The notes: generated by a model from the letters alone, not told the origin. A stretch of DNA of 64,000 nt from Sphingobacteriales bacterium (GCA_025353765.1 JANXOD010000020.1:124001-188000), one strand, 5' to 3'; positions 7,743 to 16,076 are shown, counted from the first letter of the stretch. Numbers and translations: made by a program.

Positions 7743-10091
7743 TTACTCCAACTCCTCGGCTTGTACCTCTAACAAAGACTTTTCGATTTTTTCTTTATTC
7801 ATTCGGGTTTCTAATGAAAGTAGTAAAGCAGGTAGTAAGGTAAGATTGGCAATCAGGGCCACTAATAAAGTAATAGATAATAGTAATCCTAAAGCCACAG
7901 TTCCTCCAAATGTGGATGCGGTAAAAATTCCAAATCCAAAGAATAAAATTAGTGCCACATAGATCATACTTACACCGGTTTCCTTCAATGTATCTGAAAC
8001 TATCTGTGAAATAGTGAGATCTGTTTCCTTCAATTCCTGTCGGTATCTTGTTAAAAAATAGATAGTTTGATCGGAGGCAATTCCAAAGGCAATGCTAAAG
8101 ATCAAAATTGTAGATGGTTTTAAGGGGATGCCGAAAAACCCCATAATTCCGGCCGTAATAATTAAGGGAATAATATTGGGAATAAGTGAGATCAAGATCA
8201 TGCGGCCACCACGAAATAATATCCACATTAAAATAGCAATTAATGTAATGGCAAGTAAAAGACTGTCTCTTAGATTATTTACCAGGTAATTGGTGCCCTT
8301 AATAAATATAATACTTGATCCTGTTAATTCAACATCGTACTTCTCAGGATTAAAAATGGAATCAATACGCGGCTGGATTTCTTTAATTAGTTGATTCATG
8401 CGTTTTGAGCCTACATCAGCCATTTGAAAACTTACACGTGTGACCTGCTTATTGCTATCCAGAAAGTTTTTAAGCATGTTATTGTTGCCTCCTGAGTTTG
8501 CAGCATAGCTTAATATGAAGTTTTTTTCCATATCATTAGGCACGCGGTAAAATGCGCTGTCTCCACCATAAAATGCCTGGGATGAGAATTTTAAAACTTC
8601 AATTAAAGATACAGCTCTTGAAAATTCGGGATATGTTGAGATCATATTTTGCATTCGCTCTATTTTCTTAATAACAGAGAGGTTCATAATACCATTTTTG
8701 CGTTTGGTATCAATGCTTACTTCCAGCGGTAGTATACCATCGAAATTTTTCTCAAAAAATGACATGTCCTGATATACGGGATCCTTTTGAGGTAAATCAT
8801 CAATAACATATCCATTAACCTGGATACGAACTATGCCCACAATGGCAATAGCTAATAATATTACTGTGCTGATATAAATAAGACTGCGACGGTGATGCAC
8901 CAGATTGGTTATACTGCTAATAATTTTACTTAAAAATTTATTGTCGAGATGTGTAATATGTTTTATATCCGGGTTTGGCAGGTAACTGAAGATAATTGGA
9001 ATAAGGCAAAGAGAAATAATCCAGGTAGCCATTATATTCAATGAAGCTACAATACCAAATTGCATCAATAATTCGCTTTTGGTAAAATATAAAACTCCAA
9101 AGCCAATAGCTGATGTTAAATTTGCTATGAAAGTTGTAATTGCAATACGTTCAATTACAATTTTTAAGGCATTTGCTTTATTCCCTGTTTTTTTAAATTC
9201 ATTATGATATTTATTGAGCAGTAGAATACTATTAGGAATACCAATGATAACTATTAAAGGTGGAATCAAACCTGTTAAGAGTGTAATGTCATAGCCTAAA
9301 AGTACCAGTGTGCCTAAACTCCAAATCACACCTATAATAACCAGTAAAACAGGGAAAAGAACAGCATAGAATGATCTGAAAAAAATAAGCAAGATAAGTG
9401 CGGCAACTGCAATAGATAATCCTAAAAACAATGAAAATTCGTGTGAAACTTTTTGGGTAATTACAGTACGGATATAGGGCAGCCCCGAATAATGAATTTC
9501 AATATTGTTTTTAGTACTAAAGACTTTGCTTTTTTCTAAAATAGAGTTTATTACGGCTATTCGTTCTGATGAATTCAAAACCTTGTTTTCAAAAGTGATA
9601 GCCATTATGGATGCATTATTTTTATGGCTATAAATTAAACCATCATAAAAAGGGAGGCTATAAATTTTCCTCTTAATGCTATCCATTCCGGCATCGGTAA
9701 GTACTACACCTTTGGTAATGGGTTGAAGTACAAATTTCTGGTTTGCGGTATCTTTTTTTAATTCGAATAGTTTACCAATAGATAGGACCTGCTTAATGCC
9801 ATGTAATTTTTGAATTTCATTATTTAGAGATAACCAATCATTAAATTGATTCCGTTTTAAAAGATCTTCAGATTGTATTCCCAACACCATGATGCTGCCA
9901 TCTTCACCGAATTTGTTTTTGAATTCGTTATATTTAATAAAAGCAGAATCGGTAACAGGCAATACTTTACCAGCATTAAATGATAATTTTACCAAGCTTG
10001 CCTGCCAGGCCATAAAAGCAGTTGCAGCAATAAAAAATAGAAGAAGTAGAAGACGATTAGTTAATATAAATTTTGAAAGTTTCTCCCACAT
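7743..10091 (-). CDS. RND/MMPL-family transporter
   Basis: A 782-residue inner-membrane protein with the duplicated RND layout. There is one N-terminal helix (about 11-30), a large extracytoplasmic loop and a block of about five helices (roughly 215-370), then a helix near 405, a second loop and a second helix block (roughly 615-765). Patched/HpnN-like MMPL proteins of this size move lipids or hydrophobic compounds using the proton gradient. The sequence GIPNSILLLNK in the first block and GIASDQTIYFLTRYRQE in the second are typical of the central helices. No fusion-protein or outer-membrane partner gene is adjacent. Substrate unknown. Confidence 0.85.
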   Translation of the reverse strand: MWEKLSKFILTNRLLLLLFFIAATAFMAWQASLVKLSFNAGKVLPVTDSAFIKYNEFKNKFGEDGSIMVLGIQSEDLLKRNQFNDWLSLNNEIQKLHGIKQVLSIGKLFELKKDTANQKFVLQPITKGVVLTDAGMDSIKRKIYSLPFYDGLIYSHKNNASIMAITFENKVLNSSERIAVINSILEKSKVFSTKNNIEIHYSGLPYIRTVITQKVSHEFSLFLGLSIAVAALILLIFFRSFYAVLFPVLLVIIGVIWSLGTLVLLGYDITLLTGLIPPLIVIIGIPNSILLLNKYHNEFKKTGNKANALKIVIERIAITTFIANLTSAIGFGVLYFTKSELLMQFGIVASLNIMATWIISLCLIPIIFSYLPNPDIKHITHLDNKFLSKIISSITNLVHHRRSLIYISTVILLAIAIVGIVRIQVNGYVIDDLPQKDPVYQDMSFFEKNFDGILPLEVSIDTKRKNGIMNLSVIKKIERMQNMISTYPEFSRAVSLIEVLKFSSQAFYGGDSAFYRVPNDMEKNFILSYAANSGGNNNMLKNFLDSNKQVTRVSFQMADVGSKRMNQLIKEIQPRIDSIFNPEKYDVELTGSSIIFIKGTNYLVNNLRDSLLLAITLIAILMWILFRGGRMILISLIPNIIPLIITAGIMGFFGIPLKPSTILIFSIAFGIASDQTIYFLTRYRQELKETDLTISQIVSDTLKETGVSMIYVALILFFGFGIFTASTFGGTVALGLLLSITLLVALIANLTLLPALLLSLETRMNKEKIEKSLLEVQAEELE

Positions 10092-10131
10092 AAAAAGTGC
10101 AAATTCTAAAAGTTAAAATGACCTATGCTTG

Positions 10132-10139
10132 CAAAAGTA
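10132..10139 (-). promoter_or_regulatory. Candidate -7 element for the MMPL transporter
   Basis: Minus-strand TACTTTTG fits TAnnTTTG, 40 bp before the transporter ATG. A -33 TTG at the right spacing is not evident. Confidence 0.35.
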
Positions 10140-10224
10140 CAAATTTTCTTAATTTGGAGCAGTTTATCTGAACAGCGCAGGGTAATCATAATGAACTGTA
10201 AGTAAAATTTTGATAATAAGATAA

Positions 10225-10572
10225 ATGGAGAAGTTTTTCAAAGGATTTACTTATGCTTTTAAGGGACTAGCTTACGCATTCAAAACACAAATTAATTTTA
10301 AGTTTCATAGCGCAACAGCAGGACTAGTTTTATGCTTAGCTTTATATTTAAAAATTAATATAGTTGAGTGGCTATGGATCATTACAGCCATTGCAATAGT
10401 GTTCATTGCGGAATTGTTTAATACCGCATTAGAGGTTTTTGTTGATTTGATTTCGCCAGATCATCATCCTAAAGCAGGAGTTATTAAAGATCTATCTGCG
10501 GCGGCAGTTCTTATGGCATCAGTTTCAGCCGCTCTGATTGGCTTATTTATCTTTATTCCTAAACTTTTGTAA
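10225..10572 (+). CDS. dgkA: Diacylglycerol/undecaprenol kinase family protein
   Basis: A 115-residue DgkA-family integral membrane kinase with three predicted helices (about 30-46, 48-66, 92-112). The signature E-L-F-N-T-A-L-E at 63-70 and K-D-L-S-A-A-A-V at 88-95 match the active-site residues of the family. Gram-positive-type members phosphorylate undecaprenol, feeding the cell-wall lipid carrier pool; which lipid is used here is not determined. It precedes recO by 3 bp, so the two are likely co-transcribed. Confidence 0.9.
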   Translation: MEKFFKGFTYAFKGLAYAFKTQINFKFHSATAGLVLCLALYLKINIVEWLWIITAIAIVFIAELFNTALEVFVDLISPDHHPKAGVIKDLSAAAVLMASVSAALIGLFIFIPKLL

Positions 10573-10575
10573 AAC

Positions 10576-11301
10576 ATGCTTCATAAAACCCGAGGCATTG
10601 TTTTTAAAACCACCAATTATTCAGAAAGTAGTGTGGTGGTGCAGGTTTTCACCGAAAAATTCGGCTTGCAATCCTACCTTATTAATGGTGTAAAGAAACC
10701 AAAGTCAAAAATCAAGCAAAACATTTTACAGTCCTTGCATCTGCTAGATATGGTGGTATACCATAAAGCAGCTGGAAATCTCCAGAGAATTGCAGAAGTA
10801 CGTCAGCAGCCTGTATTTCTAAGTATACCGTATGATATTGTTAAGAGTTCAATTGCACTATTTTTGAATGAAGTGTTGTATAAAGCCATTCGCCAGCAAA
10901 CAGCAGATGATGTTTTATTTGAATTTTTGTTTCATGCCATTGAGATTCTGGATAGGACAGAAGCGGGACTCGCAAACTTTCATTTATATTTTTTGTTGCG
11001 TTTAACCCGTTTTCTGGGATTTTATCCAGATACTACCTTAACTGATTCGGCTAATTATTTTGATATAAGGAATGGATATTACTCGAAAAACCAACCACTA
11101 CATTCATCTGTAATACAAGATCCACAAATCAAATTCTTTACGGATCTGCTTAACAGTAATTTTGACAATTTGCATCTTTTGACTATTCCGGCAGCAGATC
11201 GAAGAATACTTTTAGGTAAAATACTGGATTATTATCAGTTACATATCGAAGGTTTTGGGCAAATAAAATCGCATCATGTTCTGGAAGAAGTACTTAGCTG
11301 A
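10576..11301 (+). CDS. recO: DNA repair protein RecO
   Basis: A 241-residue RecO, which with RecF/RecR loads RecA on SSB-coated gaps. The N-terminal OB-fold region reads LHKTRGIVFKTTNYSESSVVVQVFTE (split: LHKTRGIVF then KTTNYSESS), typical of the family. The C-terminal helical part carries the L-R-L-T-R-F-L-G-F-Y-P segment. The zinc-finger cysteines found in some RecO proteins are absent. It lies 3 bp after dgkA and ends 58 bp before tRNA-Val. Confidence 0.92.
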   Translation: MLHKTRGIVFKTTNYSESSVVVQVFTEKFGLQSYLINGVKKPKSKIKQNILQSLHLLDMVVYHKAAGNLQRIAEVRQQPVFLSIPYDIVKSSIALFLNEVLYKAIRQQTADDVLFEFLFHAIEILDRTEAGLANFHLYFLLRLTRFLGFYPDTTLTDSANYFDIRNGYYSKNQPLHSSVIQDPQIKFFTDLLNSNFDNLHLLTIPAADRRILLGKILDYYQLHIEGFGQIKSHHVLEEVLS

Positions 11302-11317
11302 AAAGATGAAAATTATT

Positions 11318-11347
11318 TTGCTAAGTTGAATCAGAGGTCTATATTTG
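11318..11347 (+). promoter_or_regulatory. Promoter of tRNA-Val
   Basis: TTG at 11318-11320, a 19-bp spacer and TATATTTG at 11340-11347 match the Bacteroidota -33/-7 promoter. The mature tRNA begins 13 bp downstream. Confidence 0.8.
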
Positions 11348-11359
11348 CAGTCCTAAAAA

Positions 11360-11434
11360 GGGAGATTAGCTCAGCTGGTTCAGAGCACCTGCCTTACAAG
11401 CAGGGGGTCACTGGTTCGAACCCAGTATCTCCCA
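11360..11434 (+). tRNA. tRNA-Val (anticodon TAC)
   Basis: A 75-nt cloverleaf can be folded by eye. The acceptor arm pairs GGGAGAT with ATCTCCC, discriminator A. The anticodon stem CCTGC/GCAGG encloses the loop CTTACAA, giving anticodon TAC (valine). The T arm pairs ACTGG with CCAGT around TTCGAAC. CCA is not encoded. The 3' half from 11389 is repeated at 22414-22460, so this is the island's integration site; the gene stays intact because the repeat restores the 3' end. Confidence 0.97.
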
Positions 11435-11435
11435 C
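11389..11435 (+). repeat. attL: 47-bp direct repeat within tRNA-Val
   Basis: The segment from the anticodon stem to the base after the discriminator is identical to 22414-22460. Sequence diverges outside on both sides. This copy belongs to the complete tRNA. Confidence 0.93.
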
Positions 11436-11444
11436 CTGATTATC

Positions 11445-11484
11445 AAGCACTTATAGTTTATTATACTGTAAGTGCTTTTTATTT
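11445..11484 (+). terminator. Island-supplied terminator after tRNA-Val
   Basis: AAGCACTTA (11445-11453) pairs with TAAGTGCTT (11469-11477), followed by a T-rich run. It lies just inside the island, so it replaces the native terminator that was displaced to the right of attR. Confidence 0.75.
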
Positions 11485-11508
11485 GCATATAGTTTGCATA
11501 TAGTTTGC
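11482..11508 (+). repeat. Left arm-type sites (TTTGCATATAG repeats)
   Basis: TTTGCATATAG occurs at 11482-11492 and 11493-11503, with a partial third copy (TTTGC) at 11504, an 11-bp period. The same word in the same orientation is at 22290-22300, with a shorter copy at 22279-22286, beside the integrase gene. Direct repeats inside both ends of a tRNA-borne element are typical integrase arm-binding sites. Confidence 0.7.
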
Positions 11509-11766
11509 TCTTTTATTAATATTTGTAATACTTGTAGTATCTGTTTTTTCAACCCATTTCTAAATTTGAGTTTTATGATATAAGGCCATGATATGTTAAT
11601 CTATATTTAATAATAAAGGCAGTAGATTTTGTAAATGATGAAAGTTTCCCTTTTTTATGGAGTCGGAAAATTCATCCATTTTTTTATTTTAATATTGGGG
11701 GTTGATGCTTTGAATATATTTAAATTAGATAATATTTGTGTTGTTAATACAAACAGATATACAATA
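11509..11766. other. Left-end non-coding region of the island
   Basis: The stretch between the arm sites and the first island gene is very AT-rich. Its one distinct item is the repeat unit at 11646-11672. A frame runs from ATG 11635 into the next gene, but its composition (Phe/Leu/Ile-rich, low complexity) argues that it is untranslated leader. No other feature is seen. Confidence 0.5.
11646..11672 (+). repeat. 27-bp internal direct repeat, copy 1
   Basis: Matches 16050-16076 in the same orientation with one mismatch (base 17 of the unit, G here and C there). The unit reads TTCCC, six T, ATGGA, then TCGGAAAATT after the variable base. Both copies are in non-coding sequence. Confidence 0.75.
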
Positions 11767-12030
11767 ATGAAGAAAGTACCAACAGAAACAGTGTTAAGAG
11801 TCGCCTACATAGCTAATTCCGAATCTAAAAAGGAAACTGCTCCAAGAGTGGACAATGTGGCTTTGCGGATTCAAAGAAGGTATCATGCAGATTTTCGGAA
11901 GGCTTTAAAAGAGCATGCAGAACTAATAAAGGAAATGCAAAAGAGAGTTCCGGGATGGATGCCAACAATGCCAACAGAGGAAGAAATGAAAAAAGCCCTG
12001 CGCAAACAGAGCTTGTTAGTTAATAAATAA
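11767..12030 (+). CDS. Hypothetical island protein, 87 residues
   Basis: An 87-residue basic protein, Lys/Arg/Glu-rich and mostly helical by composition, with no membrane segment. I choose the ATG at 11767 over the in-frame ATG at 11635, because the upstream 44 codons are AT-rich low-complexity sequence and contain a repeat unit found elsewhere as non-coding DNA. It ends inside a terminator-like inverted repeat. It is one of only two island genes running rightward. No family recognised. Confidence 0.55.
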   Translation: MKKVPTETVLRVAYIANSESKKETAPRVDNVALRIQRRYHADFRKALKEHAELIKEMQKRVPGWMPTMPTEEEMKKALRKQSLLVNK

Positions 12031-12067
12031 ATATTATTGAGAATGAATAACTAACAAGCCGTTTTTT
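12011..12067 (+). terminator. Terminator-like hairpin
   Basis: GCTTGTTAGTTA (12011-12022) pairs perfectly with TAACTAACAAGC (12048-12059), followed by C-G and a run of seven T. The first arm covers the last codons of the 87-residue gene. Confidence 0.7.
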
Positions 12068-12098
12068 TGTATTAAAATAGAATTAGACTTATTAAGTA

Positions 12099-12257
12099 AT
12101 GAAAATATTACAATTATACCCTTCGCCAGAACCTCAAAAAGCACCCACAAAGAGGGAGTTAAGGTCTGAATTTGCCGAAAGAGTTTGGAGAAATATTGAA
12201 AACAACTTAGTAAAACAATACGAAAAGAAAAAAGCCAAAGAGAATCCCAAGCTTTAG
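12099..12257 (+). CDS. Small hypothetical island protein, 52 residues
   Basis: An open frame from ATG 12099 to TAG 12257 encodes a 52-residue highly charged peptide starting MKILQLYPSPEPQKAP and ending KKKAKENPKL. It has the same direction and the same Lys/Glu-rich style as the 87-residue gene just upstream. Its coding status rests on composition and on the clean start after the terminator. Confidence 0.4.
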   Translation: MKILQLYPSPEPQKAPTKRELRSEFAERVWRNIENNLVKQYEKKKAKENPKL

Positions 12258-12393
12258 ATCAAAACTTGAATTGCTAACAAAAAAAACGTCCAGAGAGCGA
12301 CTGATACTGGTTTCAGTATTATAATAAACAATCCCTTTACATACAAGTCCGAAATTCCTTATTCTCCCTCCTCTATCCAAATGGTAGGCCGCT

Positions 12394-12849
12394 TCATTCT
12401 AATTCGCCATGCTCCCTGAATGAATGATAACTATTTTTTGATATTATTACGTGGTCTAACAACATTATATCCATAAAGCTTGCAGCTTGCTTTAATTTGT
12501 TGGTTAAGGCAAGGTCTTCATTTGATGGATTACAGTTACCCATTGGATGATTGTGTGCAATTATTATTTTACTTGCCAAGCATCCCAAGGCTATTGCCAG
12601 TAAAAGCTTAACATCCATAACAAAAGAATTTGAAGTGCCTATAGCTAAACATTTCCAACATATCACTTTATTGTCGTGGTTTACATACAATACATATACC
12701 TGTTCAATTATATTGAAAAGCTCCTTATCCCAAATCCCTTTTAAAAATTTAATGCATGTCGTAGAAGAATTGATATAGACTGGCTTAACAATAGGCTCAA
12801 AGCACACGTGCAACATTCCGGGAATACTTATATTGTTTATTTTTTTCAT
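12394..12849 (-). CDS. RadC-like JAMM/MPN-domain protein B
   Basis: A 151-residue protein that is almost entirely a RadC-type JAB/MPN domain. The metal-site pattern is complete: Glu49 in NIIEQVYVLYVN, His99 and His101 in IIAHNHP, Ser109 and Asp112 in NPSNED, then LLDHVII and the closing S-F-R-E-H-G. The N-terminal helix-hairpin-helix region of housekeeping RadC is missing. Stand-alone RadC-like proteins are common in mobile elements, and their role is not settled. It overlaps the upstream paralogue by 4 bp (ATGA), implying coupled translation. Confidence 0.8.
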   Translation of the reverse strand: MKKINNISIPGMLHVCFEPIVKPVYINSSTTCIKFLKGIWDKELFNIIEQVYVLYVNHDNKVICWKCLAIGTSNSFVMDVKLLLAIALGCLASKIIIAHNHPMGNCNPSNEDLALTNKLKQAASFMDIMLLDHVIISKNSYHSFREHGELE

Positions 12850-13376
12850 TTTAGCCCTCCCTTCTCCATGAATGAGTAATGCCCAAATTGGGATAAAATA
12901 ACATGATCTATTAATTTCAACCCCAAATATTTAGCATCATCATTTAATTTTTTGGTTAGTACCCTATCTGGATCGGAGGGGTTAGGATTGCCAATTGGAT
13001 GATTATGCGATACGATTATTTTACTTGCAAGGCAGGTAATTGCCATGGCTAATAGTAACTTAACATCTATCATGCATTCATCGGCAGAACCTGTATTTAA
13101 GCATGTCCAACTAATAAGTGAATTGTATTTATCTAAAAAAACAACATAGAACTGCTCTTGAATATTAAATAGATTGTTATCCCAGATAATGTTTAAAAAT
13201 CTAACACAATCAGAAGTTGATTCTATTTTAATGTTTTTGCGTGTCGGCTTAAAGCTTACCTGCAACATCCTGCTTTTGAACTCTTTGTATATCGTAATGC
13301 TATTATCTTTGTATATCGTACTGCTATTAAAAGAGGTTTCAAACAGATTGCGGGAGTTATTTGTTATAGTATTCAT
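12846..13376 (-). CDS. RadC-like JAMM/MPN-domain protein A
   Basis: A 176-residue paralogue of the next gene, with an added N-terminal tail of about 35 residues that is Ser/Asn-rich and contains the near-repeat YKDNSITIYK. JAMM residues are Glu74, His124, His126, Ser134 and Asp137. It overlaps its neighbours by 4 bp on both sides. The two paralogues share the layout CVRFLN.IWD.NLFNI.EQFYV, so they arose by duplication but have diverged well beyond recent copies. Confidence 0.8.
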   Translation of the reverse strand: MNTITNNSRNLFETSFNSSTIYKDNSITIYKEFKSRMLQVSFKPTRKNIKIESTSDCVRFLNIIWDNNLFNIQEQFYVVFLDKYNSLISWTCLNTGSADECMIDVKLLLAMAITCLASKIIVSHNHPIGNPNPSDPDRVLTKKLNDDAKYLGLKLIDHVILSQFGHYSFMEKGGLK

Positions 13377-13570
13377 GCTAAGCCCTCCTTTCTCAAAAAA
13401 GCTTCATAATCAAAAGAAGACAATACATCATTTGTTGAATAATCATCAGCAAATAACTCATTAGCAAGAGTAGTAATTACAATTGGGGGGATTTGGCCGT
13501 TTCGTGAGCCAGACGCAGTTACAACGCTACTTACTGTAGGTTGAGCCTGAGTGTTGATATTGTTCTGCAT
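13373..13570 (-). CDS. Small island protein leading the JAMM operon, 65 residues
   Basis: A 65-residue Ser/Thr/Asn-rich protein with an apparently disordered first half and an acidic second half (FADDYSTNDVLSSFDYEAF), no recognised family. Its stop overlaps the start of JAMM protein A by 4 bp, so three genes run as one coupled unit. Its start codon lies next to an 11-bp inverted-repeat arm, so initiation may be structure-controlled. Confidence 0.6.
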   Translation of the reverse strand: MQNNINTQAQPTVSSVVTASGSRNGQIPPIVITTLANELFADDYSTNDVLSSFDYEAFLRKEGLA

Positions 13571-13662
13571 TTAATGTGGTTAAAATAACCCGGAGGCTGC
13601 AGAACAATCTATTACCGTTTAGGGAAAAGGAAAAATTACCAGGCCAACTGGCTCCTCCGGGT
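13559..13662 (-). promoter_or_regulatory. Interleaved inverted repeats before the JAMM operon
   Basis: Arm A, ATTGTTCTGCA (13559-13569), is the exact complement of A', TGCAGAACAAT (13598-13608). Arm B, ACCCGGAGG (13588-13596), is the exact complement of B', CCTCCGGGT (13654-13662). The order A-B-A'-B' interleaves, as in a pseudoknot or two competing hairpins. Arm A lies within the first codons of the 65-residue gene. The GC-rich B arms stand out in an AT-rich region. Confidence 0.6.
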
Positions 13663-13815
13663 AGGTTGTTAAATAAGATGAAATCTAAAGGTGATTTCCT
13701 AAACATAATGAAAATGATAAAAAATTATTCTGCATTGCTAATATGCAAATAATAAATAGGAATCATGCAAATTATTTTAGAAAATATAAATCACTATCTA
13801 AAAAGCATGAAAACA

Positions 13816-15753
13816 TTAATATAATTTCACTAATTCAACTTGTGTAGGTCTACCTTTAATCCAGTTGGATACCTTGTTAATATAAAAATATGACGATTCT
13901 TGTTCTAAATAAACAGGAATCATTAAATCTAATTCTGCAATATCAATAGGAGACAGAATAAAAAATGCTCCTATTTTCTTTGGTCGGTGTAACAACCTTT
14001 GTATGGCTTGGTAATACGTTTTACGTAAGTAATCAAAGCTTAACGATTCCTCAATAGCTGGATTTTCAAAGTAAGGTAAGCTTACTATTCCACTTACATT
14101 AACTGGCACGCCTCCATCTGTAAAACTAAATATCTTACCTGTCTGTGAAAGATCGACTTTGTTGTCAATCAATAAACGGGGTTGTGTGCTGATTGTAAAA
14201 TCAGTCGCATCGGTAGTTTCCAGCTTCTTAATTAAAGCACATGAAAACCCGTTTATCGTACTACCTACGCTGGCTGCAAAAATACTTTCAATGATATTGG
14301 TTTGCAGAGGCAAGGTTAAATCATCGATTGGGATGGAAGATTTTCCTAGCTTAGCAGGAACATTATCATCCGGCTTGCAGATCATGTCGTTATTTTGTGC
14401 ATAGCTCCCTAATTGGAAAAAGGTAGTTTTCCCCTGATCAACCACTTTCTTTGACCAGTCCTTTGCCTTGGGAATGTTCTTTATAATATCATCAAAATGA
14501 TTAAAGGCTATTTCTTTCTTATTGGGATTTGAGCTGCATATTATACCAAAATGCTGAAAGGTATCTTTTAATAATTCCTTCTGGCTAATATCCGGGAATA
14601 TCATTTCAGCATCTATCTCTTGCCCATAGGCTAAATCTGCTGCTGTATTGGTTATGGTTAATGTTGCACCTGCATAAATAATCCCTCGCGGAACAAATGA
14701 ACCCGGTATTTCAATTACAGCCCTGATCTTATCTCCTACCTGTAAATCTATATCAAAAATTAACGGCTGATTATAAAAGTAATTGGGATTAACAAAGTCG
14801 ACCATGGTATGGGTATTATATGGCCCGTCCACCCACCCTGACCCATCATTTGATTGTAGTTTTACCAGAATATTAGGATCTGATGCAGGGAGTATTTTTT
14901 GAACCGATGCATCGTATTTTAGTTTAACATTGGCTTTTATATTTTCTTTTGCGGTATACACGGATTGTGCTACTTCATAGCTATTTGATGGATCGGATAT
15001 AATTGAAGTAAATAGTATTGTCGCGCTTGGTGTTACGGAAATCTGGTCTGTTGACTTCTGAACGGAAGCGCTGGTGTTGGCTGCTTTTTCTTTAAACAAT
15101 TCGCCATGCTCAAAGCTATCATTGGCAAAAGCCACAATGAGCTTATTATACAAAGCCGAATTAAACATGCTTCCGGTTGCCTTATACCCCGTAGTTTTTA
15201 CAATTTCATCTACAATGGTTTTTAGATAGAAAGCAGGGCGTAGATTTTTTACATTTATATGCTCACCAACATCACCAGTAAAACCTCCGTAGTCAATAAC
15301 TGGCCATAATAAGCCTTCTGTTTTGGTTTGCGATGCAACTACATTTGCCAAAGTCCATTTCTGGCTGTATTTAGCCAGTTCTTTGTACATATCGTATATC
15401 TTAATATTCAGTAGATCAAAGAAATCTACATTGCCGGATAATACCGTTATGTCTGCTGTACTGTTATCCGTTTGTTTAATTTCGGCAAACCCGTTAGGGA
15501 TAACTTCGATTCCATCTTGGATGATCTTTGCTGCATACTTACGGTATGGCAATACGGTAGTAAACTGTGTTTCGCTTGGATAACCAAGTATGCGCCTGTT
15601 TTTGGAAGTTAGAGGTAGTTTGAACTGGTTAGATGTATTACCGCTCTGGCTCTTTACATCCGCTAAGTCATTGATTCCAAACTGCAATGTGATAGGATTA
15701 TCGTCTGATAGATCAACTAACTCGTCATTGAGATATAACTCTATTTTTTGCAT
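13816..15753 (-). CDS. Phage-virion-like protein (tail/baseplate type)
   Basis: A 645-residue protein that I match by memory to a family of Bacteroidota prophage structural proteins. It starts with IELYLNDELVDLSDDNP and a GNTSNQFKLPLT segment, is beta-rich with many IDLQVGDKI-type strands, and ends in SSYFYINKVSNWIKGRPTQVELVKL. There is no signal peptide or membrane helix. It is the only structural-looking gene of size in the island. No tape measure, portal or capsid is adjacent, so it either modifies a helper phage particle or is left over from a prophage. Assignment to tail or baseplate is inference. Confidence 0.5.
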   Translation of the reverse strand: MQKIELYLNDELVDLSDDNPITLQFGINDLADVKSQSGNTSNQFKLPLTSKNRRILGYPSETQFTTVLPYRKYAAKIIQDGIEVIPNGFAEIKQTDNSTADITVLSGNVDFFDLLNIKIYDMYKELAKYSQKWTLANVVASQTKTEGLLWPVIDYGGFTGDVGEHINVKNLRPAFYLKTIVDEIVKTTGYKATGSMFNSALYNKLIVAFANDSFEHGELFKEKAANTSASVQKSTDQISVTPSATILFTSIISDPSNSYEVAQSVYTAKENIKANVKLKYDASVQKILPASDPNILVKLQSNDGSGWVDGPYNTHTMVDFVNPNYFYNQPLIFDIDLQVGDKIRAVIEIPGSFVPRGIIYAGATLTITNTAADLAYGQEIDAEMIFPDISQKELLKDTFQHFGIICSSNPNKKEIAFNHFDDIIKNIPKAKDWSKKVVDQGKTTFFQLGSYAQNNDMICKPDDNVPAKLGKSSIPIDDLTLPLQTNIIESIFAASVGSTINGFSCALIKKLETTDATDFTISTQPRLLIDNKVDLSQTGKIFSFTDGGVPVNVSGIVSLPYFENPAIEESLSFDYLRKTYYQAIQRLLHRPKKIGAFFILSPIDIAELDLMIPVYLEQESSYFYINKVSNWIKGRPTQVELVKLY

Positions 15754-15764
15754 TACTGATTTTA

Positions 15765-16016
15765 TTAAAGTTGAACCCTTTTTTCATCGAAAGCAAGTGG
15801 TATATCACATCTTAAAACGGCTATATCTATTCTGTTTTTTAGCCCCTGAATGCTTTTTAGTTCACTTCGGCTTAATATCTCGCCTTCATCATTTTGATAC
15901 GTGCCTTCGCTAGTTTCTTTCCAAATAACTATCCTTAACTTATCAAAAGCATCTTTGGCAGTCGCTTCGCCTCTAATGATGCTTTTTAATCTTAAAATTT
16001 TTTCTTCTCTATTCAT
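15765..16016 (-). CDS. Hypothetical island protein, 83 residues
   Basis: An 83-residue charged protein beginning MNREEKILRLKSIIRGEATAKDAF, probably helical, no cysteine pairs or membrane segment. It lies between the TerS-like gene and the virion-like gene in the same direction, 11 bp before the latter, so they are likely co-expressed. No family recognised. Confidence 0.65.
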   Translation of the reverse strand: MNREEKILRLKSIIRGEATAKDAFDKLRIVIWKETSEGTYQNDEGEILSRSELKSIQGLKNRIDIAVLRCDIPLAFDEKRVQL

Positions 16017-16049
16017 CTTATATTTTATTTAATTTGTTAATCCTTATAC

Positions 16050-16076
16050 TTCCCTTTTTTATGGACTCGGAAAATT
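16050..16076 (+). repeat. 27-bp internal direct repeat, copy 2
   Basis: One mismatch to 11646-11672 in the same orientation. It lies between the stop of the TerS-like gene and the start of the 83-residue gene. The two copies flank a 4.4-kb segment with the JAMM operon and the virion-like gene. Confidence 0.75.

Noticed and set aside
11635-11766. N-terminal extension of the 87-residue island protein from ATG 11635
   Set aside because: The extra codons are AT-rich and low in complexity, and include a 27-bp unit that is non-coding in its other copy.
13174-13464. A 96-codon plus-strand open frame across the JAMM operon
   Set aside because: It lies antisense to well-supported JAMM codons and has no family likeness; it is a frame shadow.
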